Assembly: GCF_937616625.2 (NCBI RefSeq)
Contig: NC_065571.1
Coordinates: forward strand, 45,617,651 to 45,681,650
Direction of reading: 5' to 3'
Length of the DNA stretch: 64,000 nt
DNA from: Mercurialis annua
Taxonomy: Eukaryota; Streptophyta; Magnoliopsida; Malpighiales; Euphorbiaceae
The notes beneath the pieces are model-generated. The model searched no databases, had not been told where the DNA came from, and saw only the letters and a program-made list of their open reading frames with translations. The number at the start of each line of letters is the position of its first letter. Within the stretch, counting starts at the first letter, position 1. The position numbers and the translations under genes are program-made. Of the stretch, positions 11,043-22,639 are shown one piece after another.

Positions 11043-12800
11043 ATGTCTGCAGGTATGAGAGGGCAGGGTGGTTCAGGTGATCCGACTAGAGGTCGGGGAC
11101 GTCGGGGTAACCCAGCTAGAGGTCGTGGTCGGGGTAACCCGGCTGTGCGTGCCCCTATTGAGGACATCCCTGTTCAGGGTCAGCAGCAGGAGGTGGAGGC
11201 GGCACCCCCTGTTCAGGCCCGACAGCCAGGAGAGCCGCCTGCAGAGCTGGATGACCAGGGGAGGGCACTGTGTTTCCCAGACGCCAGCAGGTAAGAATGT
11301 AAATTTTTAGTTTAATTTTTTTTTATCGTTTTACTATAGAAAGTAAAAGTTTGCTGTAACCTCGCAGGGAGAGGCTGTTGCACTCTGGACCAATCTCCCG
11401 GTCTATGCGGGAGATCTTTAGAAAGTGCTGGTTCGAGAATGGGCGAGCCTGGAGGTTTCTGACTGCAGAGCAGACAGATTTCTATTGGGAGGAATTTAAG
11501 GTAATAAATTGTTAATTTTAAAGTTTGAATGTAGACTAACGCAAAATTACTAACTCAAACTTGGCGTTTATGTTTTGCAGAAGGAATACTGGTGGGATAC
11601 GGCGGATTACAGCGACGACGTCATCAAAAGTGTATTCATGGCGCATGCTGCAAACCGATATAAGGACGTTATTCATAGGATGAGAGAGAAGGACGAAAAA
11701 CATACCTCGATCAGCCAAGATATCTGGGATTCCTGGAAGGCCGCCTGGGCGTCAGAAGACGAGAAGAAGAAGTCCGATGTAGCTCGCGCTAATAGGATGA
11801 GCGAGCCTGCTGGAGCTGGTTCCGGACCAGTACGCCATACAGGGGGATCCCGTTCCGCCATCCGACATATGGATGTGTTGGTTTGTTTCTAGAATTCTTT
11901 TTTATTTACAACTATCTTTTATTTTCAGATTTTCTGATGAACTAACAAATTGTTTATTTTTCTTTTAGGCTGAAGAGCTCGGCCGCAAGCCTACCGCAAC
12001 GGAGCTGTATACTCGGATGCACTCCACGAAAGCTGATAAGGGTGTCATGGTAGACAAGAGGGCCCAGAACATGAGTGTAAGTCATGAACCTATATAATTT
12101 TAGTAGTTGTTTTACTTTACTCGAGTGTTAGATTAAATTAGTGTGAAATGTGTTTTAATGTAAATTGTAAATACTAGATTAGGTGTGTTAACAGCCGGTG
12201 GGTTGTATATGAAATGTATATGTTTGCAGGATGTCCCTGAAAAATGGGTGTTAATCAAATTATAGAGGAAATGCTGCCGAATTTTCGTTAGAAATTATAC
12301 TTACATTTCATATGTTATACGTTTTTAACCGTTATGTGATATGTTTTTCTATCTTTTTGTAGGATGCAATTGCTCAGAGACTTGCTGCTGCATCGCAGCC
12401 GCCGACCGATGGGGGTTCTTCTAGCACAGCGGAAGTCGACGAGACCCAGCTGTTTCTGGATATCGAGGGCGTTAACAAGAAGCGTCGTGTTTACGGGTTG
12501 GGTTCAGCGACTAGTGCGTACGTGGATACGACGACGTCTAGTAGGGCGAGGACCAGGTCCACACAGTCACAGCGAACTGAGGAGGAGATCGAGCGGCGTG
12601 TGCGGGCGGGGATCCAGGACGGACTGCGCCAGATTACCACTGAGGTGGAGGATCTCCGTGCGCAGCAGGCGAGAGCCAATGAGAGGATGGCCGAGATTAT
12701 TCAGGCTGAGATGGCGAAGATGATGCAGACTCTTCCTCCGCAGTATCGCCCACCTCCACCCCCAGGTCCTTCAGACGATGACAACACTCCGACTTTATAG
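11043..12800 (+). CDS. Second CACTA protein, plant En/Spm Transposase_24-like, intact
   Basis: This is the accessory gene of the CACTA element. It probably binds DNA ends, as the TNPA/TNPD-type partners do (family inference). Exons 11043-11290, 11368-11500, 11581-11880, 11969-12076 and 12363-12800 join through GT/AG introns into 408 codons plus stop. The N-terminus is Gly/Arg-rich (RGRGRRGNPARGRGRG). The middle (about 84-265) carries the conserved FRKCWFENGRAWRFLTAEQ, KKEYWW and DIWDSWKAAW segments and the P-T-A-T-E-LYTRMHSTK motif typical of plant transposase family 24. The C-terminal part has a charged helix (about 335-385, EEEIERRVRAGIQDGLRQI) likely to form a coiled coil, then a Pro-rich end. 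The short intron region 12077-12362 might hide a further small exon, but none is needed to keep frame. Confidence 0.85.
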
Positions 12801-13004
12801 TGTCATGTTTGCGTTTCTGACATTTTGTATTTTGTCACTTTATACATTTTCTATTTTTTTGCTTTATACATTTTGTTGCGTTATGTAAAATATAATATGT
12901 TTTTATGTGAAAGCGTTCTTTTCCTGAAATTAAGTTTTATTAAGAATTGTAAATAGTAGATTTTACTGGTTATAATCGTCGTTAATAAAACAGGGAAACG
13001 GACG

Positions 13005-13459
13005 AGAAAACGGAAATTTTCCGTCGCAGAGTTTGTAATTTGCGACGGATCCAAGCCGTCGCAAATGAATGAGATTTGCGACGGAATTGCTCCGTCGCAG
13101 AGTTTATAATTTGCGACGGATCCAATCCGTCGCAAATGAATGTGATTTGCGACGGATTTGATCCGTCGCAAATGAATGTGATTTGCGACGGCTTGGATCC
13201 GTCGCAAACTTAATTATCCGTCGCCAAATTCGTCTCCCTTTTCATTTTTTGGGAGACGAAATTGGCGACGGTTTGTTGAATATGGCGACGGGTGTTCCGT
13301 CGCCATTTTTGCGACCCCTTGGTCGCTAAAAATTTAGCGACCAGACAATTTGCGACAGACAGATTCCGTCGCAAATCCGTCGCAAAGTGATATTTGCGAC
13401 GGATTTTGCATAGTTTGCGACGGAATAGTCCGTCGCAAATTGCCTGCTGTACAGTAGTG
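13005..13459. repeat. CACTA subterminal repeats and right terminus
   Basis: About twenty copies of TTTGCGACGGA or its inverse TCCGTCGCAAA alternate in both orientations between 13018 and 13442, many as facing pairs able to form hairpins. Variants GGCGACGG and GCGACC occur in the middle. The array ends at the terminus CCTGCTGTACAGTAGTG (13443-13459). In CACTA elements such subterminal motifs are the binding sites for the accessory protein. The matching left array is outside the window. Confidence 0.9.
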
Positions 13460-13599
13460 TGCAATTAAGTTGATAAAATAACAGCTACATCTATCTAATA
13501 CCATATCCTTTCAACTCTTCACTTTGCCAATTCCATATTATGTGTCATTTAAATTTCTTTCGAAAATATCCACAAAATTCTTCTTCCTCATTTCTCCGC

Positions 13600-15600
13600 A
13601 ATGTTTTATGCTTGCAAATGAGGTCCTACACCTTGCCTCAAAACGGAACAAAAGCTTCTGATTTTGAAACTTAACTTTTATAAAGCCTTTGATTTCATTG
13701 ATTGGAACTATCTTTTGTCAGTTATGGGTATGATGAAGTTTCATGCTTTCTGGATTGATAGGATATGTCAAAATGTCTTTCCATCGCTAGCACTTCTATT
13801 CTAGTTAATGGTAGTCCTACATATTATTTTCCTCTTTAGAGGGATGTGAGGCAAGGCGAACCAATATCCGCGTTCCTTTTTATGATAGCTATGGAAGGTC
13901 TTAATGTTATTATGCAGAAAGCTACTTCTTTGTCTTCGATTGATGGGTTTTCATATTTTTCTACACAATGATTTGGAGAAGTTGAAAAACTTAACCCGTA
14001 TACTCTATTGTATTGAGCTTATATCAGGCTTATAAATAAACTTCCATAAAAGTTCTCTAATGAGTATCAATGTTAGGCAAGCAAACTTTTATTTAGCTTC
14101 TCAAATTGTTGGGTGCAAAACTGATTATCTACCGCAAAAATACCTTGGGCTACCTCTCATCATTCGAAAATCCGGGTTATGGATTCATGTAATTCAACAG
14201 TTCAAGTCTAAATTAGCTTTATGGAAAGGTACCCTCTTATCTTCTAAAGGTCGCTTAATTATTTTATAGTATGTTCTTCATGGTATCCCCATTTATTTCA
14301 TGTCTATATTTAGCATGCCTTTGGGAGTTCAAAACACTCTCGAATCTTATATGAAATGCTTCCTTTGGTAAGGCGACATTTCAAATAGAGTACTTTGTAA
14401 AGTATCGTTAGATACCATTTTCCGTGACTACAGCCATGGTGGCTTAGATTTATTCAGTTTTCAAGTTCGGGACCAAAGTTTATTGTTCAAATGAATTTGA
14501 AAACTTCATTCGGACAACCATAATTCACTAAGGGTGAATGTTGTTTCTTCTTGTCCTAATATCTCTGATTGGAATACTTTGATTTCTAATGACACAAAAA
14601 GTTTATCAACTGTTTGAAAATGAATTCATAATCTTCGAATTTTGGATAAAACGGCTTGAACATTTTTGTGTATAACATTTCTTTTAACGTCAATAACAAT
14701 GGGGCTGTTTTTGTTTTTGGCACGATAGATGGTTTAATGATTCAGTAATCTCGCCTGCATCCCCCCTTGATCTTTCTAATTAGAAATATGCTTTAGTTCA
14801 ACAAGTTATTGCTGAAGGTTGGATTTGGCAACGCGGACTCTATATTTCAGAAGAAAAAAAAAGTCTGATTGCTTCAGGCTACCATTGAATAGACCAGGTT
14901 ACCTTCAGCAGCTGATTGCATTTGCTGGTCTGGTAGCAGCAGCAGGCAATACACGACCAACTCCTTCTCGAAGTTACCTCGTCATCCTCGTGCAGCTAAC
15001 AAGCCATTTGGTAGCATTTGGAAGTCTATGTCCTCTCCATGGATTTTATTCTTCATCTGAAGAACTCTTCATGGTCGTATAACTTCTCGTTCTTTCTTTG
15101 CAAATAGAAGGATCATTATTGCTACTTAAACAGGTTGTGATTTTTGTTCAGAATCTGGAAATTACGACCACATTTTATTACAATGTTCATTTGCGAGGTT
15201 TGTTTGGTGTTTGATTTTCTTAAAATTTGGTTTGATATGTTTGTTGCCTCATTATATTAAAGATTTCTTTTGCTAATGGAAAGCTCTCTTGCCCAAATGT
15301 TCTTATCATCGTCTTTGGTACTCCATTTGGAACTTAGTCGTGTTGAATTTATGGAAATGCAAAAACAAAAGGATTTTTCAATATAAGGGGACTACTCCGA
15401 AAGACATTGTATTCGAGTGTTTCGTGAAGGCGGATTTCTTTTATAAGTGTTATTTTCCTTCATTTCCTTACTCAAGTTTAGATTTTTACCGAAATCCGGA
15501 TTCTTTTCTTATAGTGTGACATAAGTTCTGAGTTTGGTTTTTTGCCACTCCTTGTGGCTGTTTAATACAATCTTCTTTCATCAATTTTTTTTATTAATAA
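13600..15600 (+). pseudogene. Decayed L1-type LINE, reverse transcriptase to zinc-finger region
   Basis: Broken frames read, in order, FYKAFDFIDWNYLLSVMG (reverse transcriptase palm start, near 13670-13730), QKYLGLPLIIRKSGLWIHV (near 14130-14185), KGTLLSSKGRLIIL (14230-14269), a C..C..H..C zinc-finger-like region near 15130-15200 and WNLVVLNLWKCKNKRIFQ (15328-15380). The 3' end near 15535-15600 has the GCCACTCCTTGTGGCTG type of tail seen in plant LINEs. The catalytic YADD/FADD region is not readable. The copy is 5'-truncated and full of stops. It shares its start point and family with the LINE at 43.6-45.8 kb. Confidence 0.78.
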
Positions 15601-16839
15601 ACAATATTAAGAAAATTATTTATATAAATTGAAAACTAATAAACTTATCTATTAATAAATTTTTTAGTTAAATAAATATTGTATTCAAATTAAAAATTTA
15701 ATAAGAATTATTTGTTGATAATAAATTTTATAAATAAAATAAATATTTTATTAAATTTGAAATCCATAAAAATACTCATTTGATATATATTTTTATTCAA
15801 GTTAAAAAAAATAATTGCAATTATCTATTAATAATAATTTCTAAAAATTAATTACGTGTTTTATCTAAATTGAGAGTTCGTGAGAATATTTATTTGGTCC
15901 TATTTATTATATAAATATATAGACTATTATTTATTTTATTAAGATTTCAAAATACTGTTATACATAAAAATGTTCTTACATAATATTCATTTCTTCAATT
16001 AATTTATTTGGTGACTTTAATATGATTTTAATAGAATATTTATTCATGCACATGCATACAGCTTCAAATTGTATTCCACTAAAGCCTTTTATAATTACAT
16101 TTTTGTCTATGGAATGTTTGGAGTGTTAAAATGTCACATCTAAAATTTCAAAGTAAAGTCAATGGCATGTTCTAATATAATTATGAAGTTGGCTCTTGTT
16201 AAATAAAAAGTTCAAATTTTACATTATGACTATGACCTTACAACAAAGTTTCTCTTCCAAAATCACTTTTTCTTTTTCTTTTATATAAATAGATTCCTAA
16301 TAGTGGTCCTCTAATATAATTATTAAACACTAAAGTTAATTATTCATTTAATTGGTACAAATTAAAAAATGGGACCAAGTAATTTAAAGAAAATTGGACA
16401 TACAAGCTTAAATGTTAAAGCAATTAAATTAAGAGAAATACAAATCAATTGGTTAACTTTCGATTCCAAAATATGATAATGAAAAACTTTCATACTCTAA
16501 ATAGCAGGAAGCAATCATCTCTTTATCTACTTTTTGACAAACATGAACTGTTTTCTCAAAAAAAAAAAAAAAAGACAAACATGAACTGAGAGTTATCATC
16601 ATTGTATCTTAGTAAATTTGGAAAATCCAAAAGGAATTCATTTTCAAAAATGTTGACCTCTATTTTGTTTAATTTAGATTACCAATACGATTTTTGAAGG
16701 AAAAATGTCTTAAAAAATGAAATATCTATTTTTACGATTATTTAAATTATATTTTTATTTTATAAATTAAAATAATTAATTTTGCCTAACTCTCCACCTT
16801 TCGCTTTTAATTATACTATAAAATATTAAATTAATTTCT
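15601..16839. other. AT-rich intergenic DNA, no gene seen
   Basis: This stretch is very AT-rich, with frequent TTAATAA/AATAAAT runs and an A-run of 16 near 16558. No open frame with family signatures, RNA gene or clear element boundary was found. Confidence 0.6.
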
Positions 16840-17650
16840 TTTTCACTTGAAAAAAATTTAAATAAATCCCCCATGTTTAGCAAATACTATTTTAGTGTTA
16901 TAAATGGCACTAAAAAAAATTTCCACATAATATAAAAAATTATAGTAAAAGTAATATCAATGATATTTTTATATAATATAAATGAATTACCAATAATATT
17001 GTTAACTTTAATAATTAAAAAAATTTCTAAAACACTATTTAATAATTTTCTAATCACCAAAGATTTTCTAATTAGACCCAATTAAAACTAATTAACACTA
17101 ATTCAAAATTTTAATTAATTCAATTACACCTAATAAATTATTAGATATATAATTAATTTTAAATTTTATTAAAAAATTAAATAAATCATATTCATCCCAA
17201 AATTTTATATTCATTGCGACTTTTGAGTCGCCTTCTTCCTCCGGCCCTGCCACCGCCCTCCAAACAATTGTTTGTCTTCCTCAAGATGAACCCGATTTGG
17301 GTTCATCTTAAGGAGGACGAACCCAGTTTGTCCTCACAAACGGCTGGTCGGAGGACACCGACGGGGTACGATGAGGGCTTATTTAATACCATTTTATATA
17401 TTAAGGGTTTATTTATATTTTAAGACAAATGTGAAGGACATTTTTTAAATTTTTTAAAGTGAAAAAGGTCAATTTCAAACATTGGATACAATTGAAAATG
17501 AAAGATGGAGATTTGGACAAAATTGGTGATTTTACAAGATAATGATATAATTGAAATAATCATAAAGGTTGGTGTTCTTTTTAAAATATTTTGCCATTTT
17601 AAAAATAATTTTATAATTTTTAACACACTCCACATACAAATGGTCATTTA
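16840..17650. repeat. AT-rich repeat with GC-rich hairpin core
   Basis: AT-rich arms surround a GC-richer core at about 17215-17370, which contains a perfect 11-bp hairpin, AAGATGAACCC (17283-17293) with GGGTTCATCTT (17299-17309), followed by GGAGGACGAACCC and GTCCTC. Similar layouts occur at 24.8-25.4 kb and 45.9-46.3 kb. It is probably a non-autonomous element. Its ends and target duplication were not resolved. Confidence 0.4.
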
Positions 17651-17789
17651 ACTGAATCGAACTCTAAACTATTGTGAATCAACAATAATGCATACATAAA
17701 AAAATATTATATTAACTATCAACATTTTTTTGGTGGGATTTTTTTTTTATAATCAAAATTATTCATTAAGAAATAATGGAAGCAGTTAC

Positions 17790-18513
17790 AAATGTAAGAT
17801 ATTCGGAAAAGTACGAGAACTTATCCCGATAACCTGACGGGGAACCGATATTATGCGCTAATAAATGTGCAACCCGATACGCAGATCGCTTTACAAGAAC
17901 AAAAGTTAAACTAGTAAACTACTTCGCCAACGTAATACAATCATCAACCAGAATATCATCCACTAATTGCTCGGGATTTCTAATATTTTGAATAACCTCC
18001 AAAGCATCTAATTCGATAATGAGAATTCTCCACCCCTTCAATCAATTGAGCACCTCTATGATCCCAATTAGATCGACAATCCTTGCATCAAATGCCCCCG
18101 GAAACACAAATCGCTTGCTTGTACAACAACCCCACTAGCGTTGCATACAAAACAACTAACAATGGCTCTCCCCTCTGACTTAAATATGGCAGCATCAATG
18201 TTCTCCTTGAAGAAACCGGTAGTTGGAGGTCTCCACACTGCCGCACTGTCATCTTCTCCAATCTTCTTGTGACCGATTGTCTTCGCCGGACTTCTTGCAT
18301 TCTGCCAAATCAATAACTACTGGCTTGTTGCATTAACTAGGGACACAACACAACTCCTCTTATTTTCCCAAACCGGACTATTCCACATAAGATATAACCG
18401 CCAACAAATCATTGCAGCCATCTCACTCTCCTCCTTTTTCTAAATTTTCCAGCTATGCCCGACACCACCTAACCCCATCCAGCTCCTAACCAACGTAAAG
18501 CTTGGAGACAGAC
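17790..18513 (-). pseudogene. LINE-encoded RNase H domain, degenerate
   Basis: The open stretch 18313-18068 reads WRPPTTGFFKENIDAAIF and then FVCNASGVVVQASDLCFRG, the N-terminal part of plant LINE RNase H (RVT_3 type): the first catalytic Asp in the VDAA-like IDAA, and the GVV strand. Downstream frames continue with a LDALEVIQNI-like piece and an AHLLAHN-like end, but stops intervene. The - orientation agrees with the tail near 17740. Confidence 0.75.
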
Positions 18514-18518
18514 CAAAA

Positions 18519-21500
18519 TGTCACGACCGAACTCCACCCTGATCCAAGTCATGACTAGCGCTAGAGAATGAGAGTGGTTGTTTCGAAACCCGTACCAAGT
18601 CTAAAACCTCTAGAAATTTTTTGCAAATATTATTGAAAGATTGCATCTCACGTACTGATCCGTTTTGAGAAAATATCGTTAAAACTTTTCTCTTTAACAC
18701 AAACGCATTTCTGAAATATACATATAAGAGAAATCTGATTTTCAAAAGTACTGGTTGGATAACCGTGTTATCTCAACCCTCGCTTCCTTCTGAAAACCTG
18801 GCGTGGTGATCATTGGAAACCAGAGACTTAAGTCTCGCCTGCCTTAACGCATAAGCAGCCCCGTTTCAGACCACATGCCACTATTAATATATTTAATAAA
18901 ATAATGCGGACACCTCTGCGTCTCGCAACTGTGGTATTAAACATATTAAAATACACAAGGAACCGGTTACACGTAGCCGGCGTATATAAAACATATTGTT
19001 TTTGACCCTCCTAAAAACACACGAGGCAGACTCAGTAACTATAGACAATATGCCACTACGCAGCCACCCAAAAGGTATACATATACGTGCACTAGGTCCT
19101 ATCAATGTATATAGACAGATGACTAGAGGCTCGGCTGCTGGCATTTCAAACTTATACTATTGCAGCATACTAAGAGTACAAAACTAATGCATAATACCAA
19201 AAGAAGAGCTCCCTTGAAGTAGGAATGTGAAAGCTCGACCTCAAAACTCGTTGCCTGAAAATTGGAAAACAACAACGGGGTCAGAAATATAAATATTTTT
19301 GAGTGAGTAGACAGTTTACAGATAAATACCAAAATCGCATAATATATATAAAAAAGTTATATATATAAAATAGGCTTAAATGCACCAAAAATCACCAACT
19401 TTCGCGTGTTTTTAGTATTTAACATAATCTTTTTATTTTGGCAAAAAAAGTACATAAACTTTCAAAATTTTGCAATTGAAGACACATACACCATTTTGGA
19501 TATAAATCGGTACCGTTTTACATTAAAACAAATTTGGATGTAAAATAACACTATTTTTCAAAGGAAAACTCGCATGGTCATAATTGCAAAAAATTGGAAA
19601 GTTCATGTTAAATATGCCAAAATTAAAAGATTATGTTAAATACCAAAAACAGGCGAAAGTTGGTGATTTTTGATGCATTTAAGCCTATAAAATATTACCA
19701 ATACGTCGATTCATATGAAACCCTAGTCCACAATTGTCCTAACAGACACACTCATCTCACGAGCTTATAGACAACAGAATAAAGACCGTGAACTGAATCA
19801 TTGTCGTCTAATTTTATATCTCTGGTACCTGAATCGTAATCAGAAACTGCCATCTCGGTTTTACCTGCGACCGTAACCGTATTACTGCCGTCTCAGGGTT
19901 TACCCGTTAAGTCAGGGCATTCACTTTTCCAAAGACTTAACTCGACAGACGTACCTCTATACCTCGACAGAAGTACATCTAGAATCGGTATCAGTGATCA
20001 CACAACCCTATTGCCGCCCGATAGGTAGCTCGTTCTAATGGATCTCTCTTGGCTAGTTTATACTACTGCAATTATAGATTTAAAATAGTTGAATACTGAT
20101 ATTTAAAAGTAAACATGTAAACTCATAGTACTGCTAAGTTACTACTTAGTCTCGTCGTATGTGTGACAGACTCCCCTGAGTCCAGATCTGGCTGTTGGAC
20201 AGCTAGTCGGATCAAACACACAAAAAAATATCAATACTTATTTCTGGTATAAACATCTAGGTCCGGGAACCTAGTTCCAGACAAAGCATGAAATCACATA
20301 ACCACATAGCATTTATGGTCTCTTTATTTTTAAAATCATTTAAACCATTTTCACCACGAGAAAACGTTTAAACTTCGATCTAGAAGTCGTTTTAGGTATA
20401 GCAATAACTAATTAAAATCATTTAATAGTATCGACTTGATTGTCAAAACAATTCACAGTCGTATACTAATTATTTAGCAAAGCCGATTGCTAAATCTTTT
20501 AAACAGGTTAAACGTCGACTTTAACTTTTTTAAAGTCCTTTTTAAACGTTTAACTTTACTTTTAAAATCTCGTTTTAAAAGTACTTAGGTTTGGGTTTAA
20601 AAAATTTCTGTAAAATGTTTTAGGTTCTGTCAGAAAAAATCTCGGGTTAGTAGACGAGAACCCCTCACAATCGCCTCCCCCCCGAAAGTCCGACAAAGTC
20701 CCCACGTACGCCCCCTTTCGAGTCATTATGCATCTACAAGGAACTAGCTGTATGGGCGTACCGCCGGCTTGTGCGGACGCACGCCTACTGTGCGGGCGCA
20801 CCGCACACGCAGTCTCGAGAAAATCAATTCCCGGGTCGTTCAGACGTGCTATTTTTGTCCAAAACGTCACAAACTTCCTATTTCAATGTTCTATATACGT
20901 ACACACAATTTAAACGTAATTCTGACGTATAAATCAATCGTTCGATTTGGTAATCGTTTATAAATGAATATATATTCGAAATATATCAAAATAAACGTTT
21001 AATACGGGTTTATCACCTACTTGAGTAATCATCGAAGAAACGGAGTTAGAATCGAGAAACGATCGAGTTCGATCCGAACCCTAAGCCTCATTGTTCTTCA
21101 GAGCTCAGCAACTCTCTTTATTCTTTCATTTTGAAAGAAATGAGGTCCGTATCTCGATTTTAAAATGAGTTTGTTATATATATAAGTTTGGCAAAATTAC
21201 TTTTTAGTACTGCTCAATTATGCACTTTAAATCAAATTCTTAATTAGCCGTTCGTAGTTTAAACGGAAACGACTTTCGAATTTCGTGAAACTTTACTCAA
21301 AAATCTAATAAAATATAAAAAGGATAAAAATATAATTTTTATTCTTATCCGACTTCTATTTTATTTTTAATAAATTATTTTTAATTTATTAGGTCCATGT
21401 TGACCGCTCTTGATAAAATTTCTACTTACAAATTTTATCAAATTTTCACGATAACCTTTTTAAAATATTCCGCGAATATTGACATAAAAAATATTCACTC

Positions 21501-21686
21501 GGGACTTATGAATTATTCTGCACCCAATTCATATGTTTATATTATCTCCGTTAACTATATAAATATTTAAATTTAAATTTGAAATCCTATTGCCACAATA
21601 TATTTTAAGGACACTTGTAAATTAAATTTATCTTTAAATAATAGACACGTGGTAATATTTTCTCCTTAAAAATACGGGATGTTATG
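18519..21686 (-). repeat. Solo LTR (3168 bp) with 5-bp target duplication CAAAA
   Basis: On the - strand it ends ..TCGGTCGTGACA (TGTCACGACCGA on +, from 18519). CAAAA flanks it at 18514-18518 and 21687-21691. It carries the superfamily 3' terminus (GCGCTAG, CGAAACCCGTA on +) and, on -, a CTGACCCCGTTGTTG block near 19270-19310 followed by TTTTCAG. No interior or second LTR is present, so it is a recombination product. The 5' terminus begins CATAACATCCCG instead of the expected TG. Confidence 0.85.
19373..19685. mobile_element. Mutator-type MITE nested in the solo LTR
   Basis: Long terminal inverted repeats of about 110 bp start GGCTTAAATGCACCAAAAAT on the left and mirror as ..TTTGATGCATTTAAGCC on the right. 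A perfect 9-bp target duplication, TATAAAATA, lies at 19364-19372 and 19686-19694. A 9-bp duplication with long inverted repeats is the Mutator/MULE signature. It has no coding capacity. Confidence 0.9.
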
Positions 21687-21840
21687 CAAAACCTCTCAAG
21701 CCACTTCACACCCATAGAAAATGTGCGCTGCCGTCTTTCGGAGTTGTTACACACCTTACATTGGGCGTTAACAAAAACCCGTTTACGCGCTAGAGGATCA
21801 CTGAAGGCAAACGCATTATCAACACCTGATATCAACGTTT

Positions 21841-22639
21841 TTTTTATCCGGATTGACTTTTAATTTTTCATTATTGAATTTAATATAGAAAATCTATAGC
21901 ACAAAAAAAAACCTGATATTGTTCAATATTAGAGTTAACAAATTTAATTTTGGACCTATTTGATTATGCATTCCAGTCAAGCCACATTTTTATCAATATT
22001 AACATTTTTCTCCAATTATTGATTCAAAAACTTTAGAGGGATGACATTCTTATTTATATCTTGTAATTCTGTTTTGTACTAACAATTTGTAGATATATGA
22101 TATATACTGTATTAATTTACATTATTTGATTCTTATAAATTAAAAGAAATAAGTAAATTAATGAATGGCACAGAAGCTAGCTAGCTGGACCTGTACTTTG
22201 CAAAGTGAGGACAAAGGTTTGGAGAGACTTAAATATAGAGATGGATCCAACGACCACACCCTTTTTTATTTATTATCCAACTAACTCACTCCTACCAAAT
22301 AAATTCTATTGCTCTTCTTTTTGTATGCATGCAATTTGGGATATTGTAATAATTAGTAGCTAACCACTAAATTATACTTCTAGTTTATTAACCAGTCAAA
22401 CAAATTAAATCCTTTTCAATCACTATTTTAATGCTCAAACATTAATTCTTCTATTGTGATGCCTCAACTTACAACTTCATCATTGGCTATGTGGGGATTT
22501 AGTTTGGCGAAGGCATCTTCAAAAATAAATCCATTTTGTTGAGTGTGTTATTTGGTTCTTTTATTTTATATGAAATTATATGATTTCTAATTTGTGTGAG
22601 AATTTGAATTGTATATATATAAACAGGTAGGCATATACG
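21841..22639. other. AT-rich intergenic DNA, no gene seen
   Basis: No coding frame, RNA gene or clear terminal repeats were found. The stretch 22160-22260 is somewhat less AT-rich, contains GCTAGCTAGC, and looks like unique intergenic sequence. Confidence 0.5.

Larger units (their letters stand above)
6978..13459 (+). mobile_element. CACTA (En/Spm) DNA transposon, left terminus missing
   Basis: Two adjacent same-strand genes typical of plant CACTA elements (TNP2-type transposase and a second En/Spm-family protein) are followed by dense subterminal repeats. The right terminus reads ..TACAGTAGTG at 13459, the inverted form of CACTACTGTACAGCAGGC. No matching left CACTA end lies between 6978 and the first gene. 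The simplest reading is that the LTR element at 1-6977 inserted into the left part, which then continues upstream of the window. Both genes can be assembled into uninterrupted reading frames with canonical introns. Confidence 0.88.
17740..21840 (-). mobile_element. 5'-truncated LINE fragment split by a solo LTR
   Basis: Reading on the - strand, 21835-21692 encodes a zinc-finger-like end (NAQCKVCNNSERRQRTFSMG and WLERFC). The text resumes at 18513, beyond the inserted LTR, with AMICWRLYLMWNSPVWENKR and then the RNase H domain down to about 17800. An A-rich tail (T-run on + near 17740-17750) marks the 3' end. The two halves are rejoined exactly at the 5-bp target duplication of the solo LTR. 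Confidence 0.75.

Noticed and set aside
12225..12270. Extra exon of the second CACTA gene after TTTGCAG at 12223-12229
   Set aside because: The frame reaches a stop within about 12 codons, and joining 12076 to 12363 keeps the frame and the conserved reading without it.
17214..17423. 69-codon frame starting MRLLSRLLPPALPPPSKQLF, resembling a signal peptide
   Set aside because: It lies across the hairpin core of a repeat, is short, and related elements do not share the frame.
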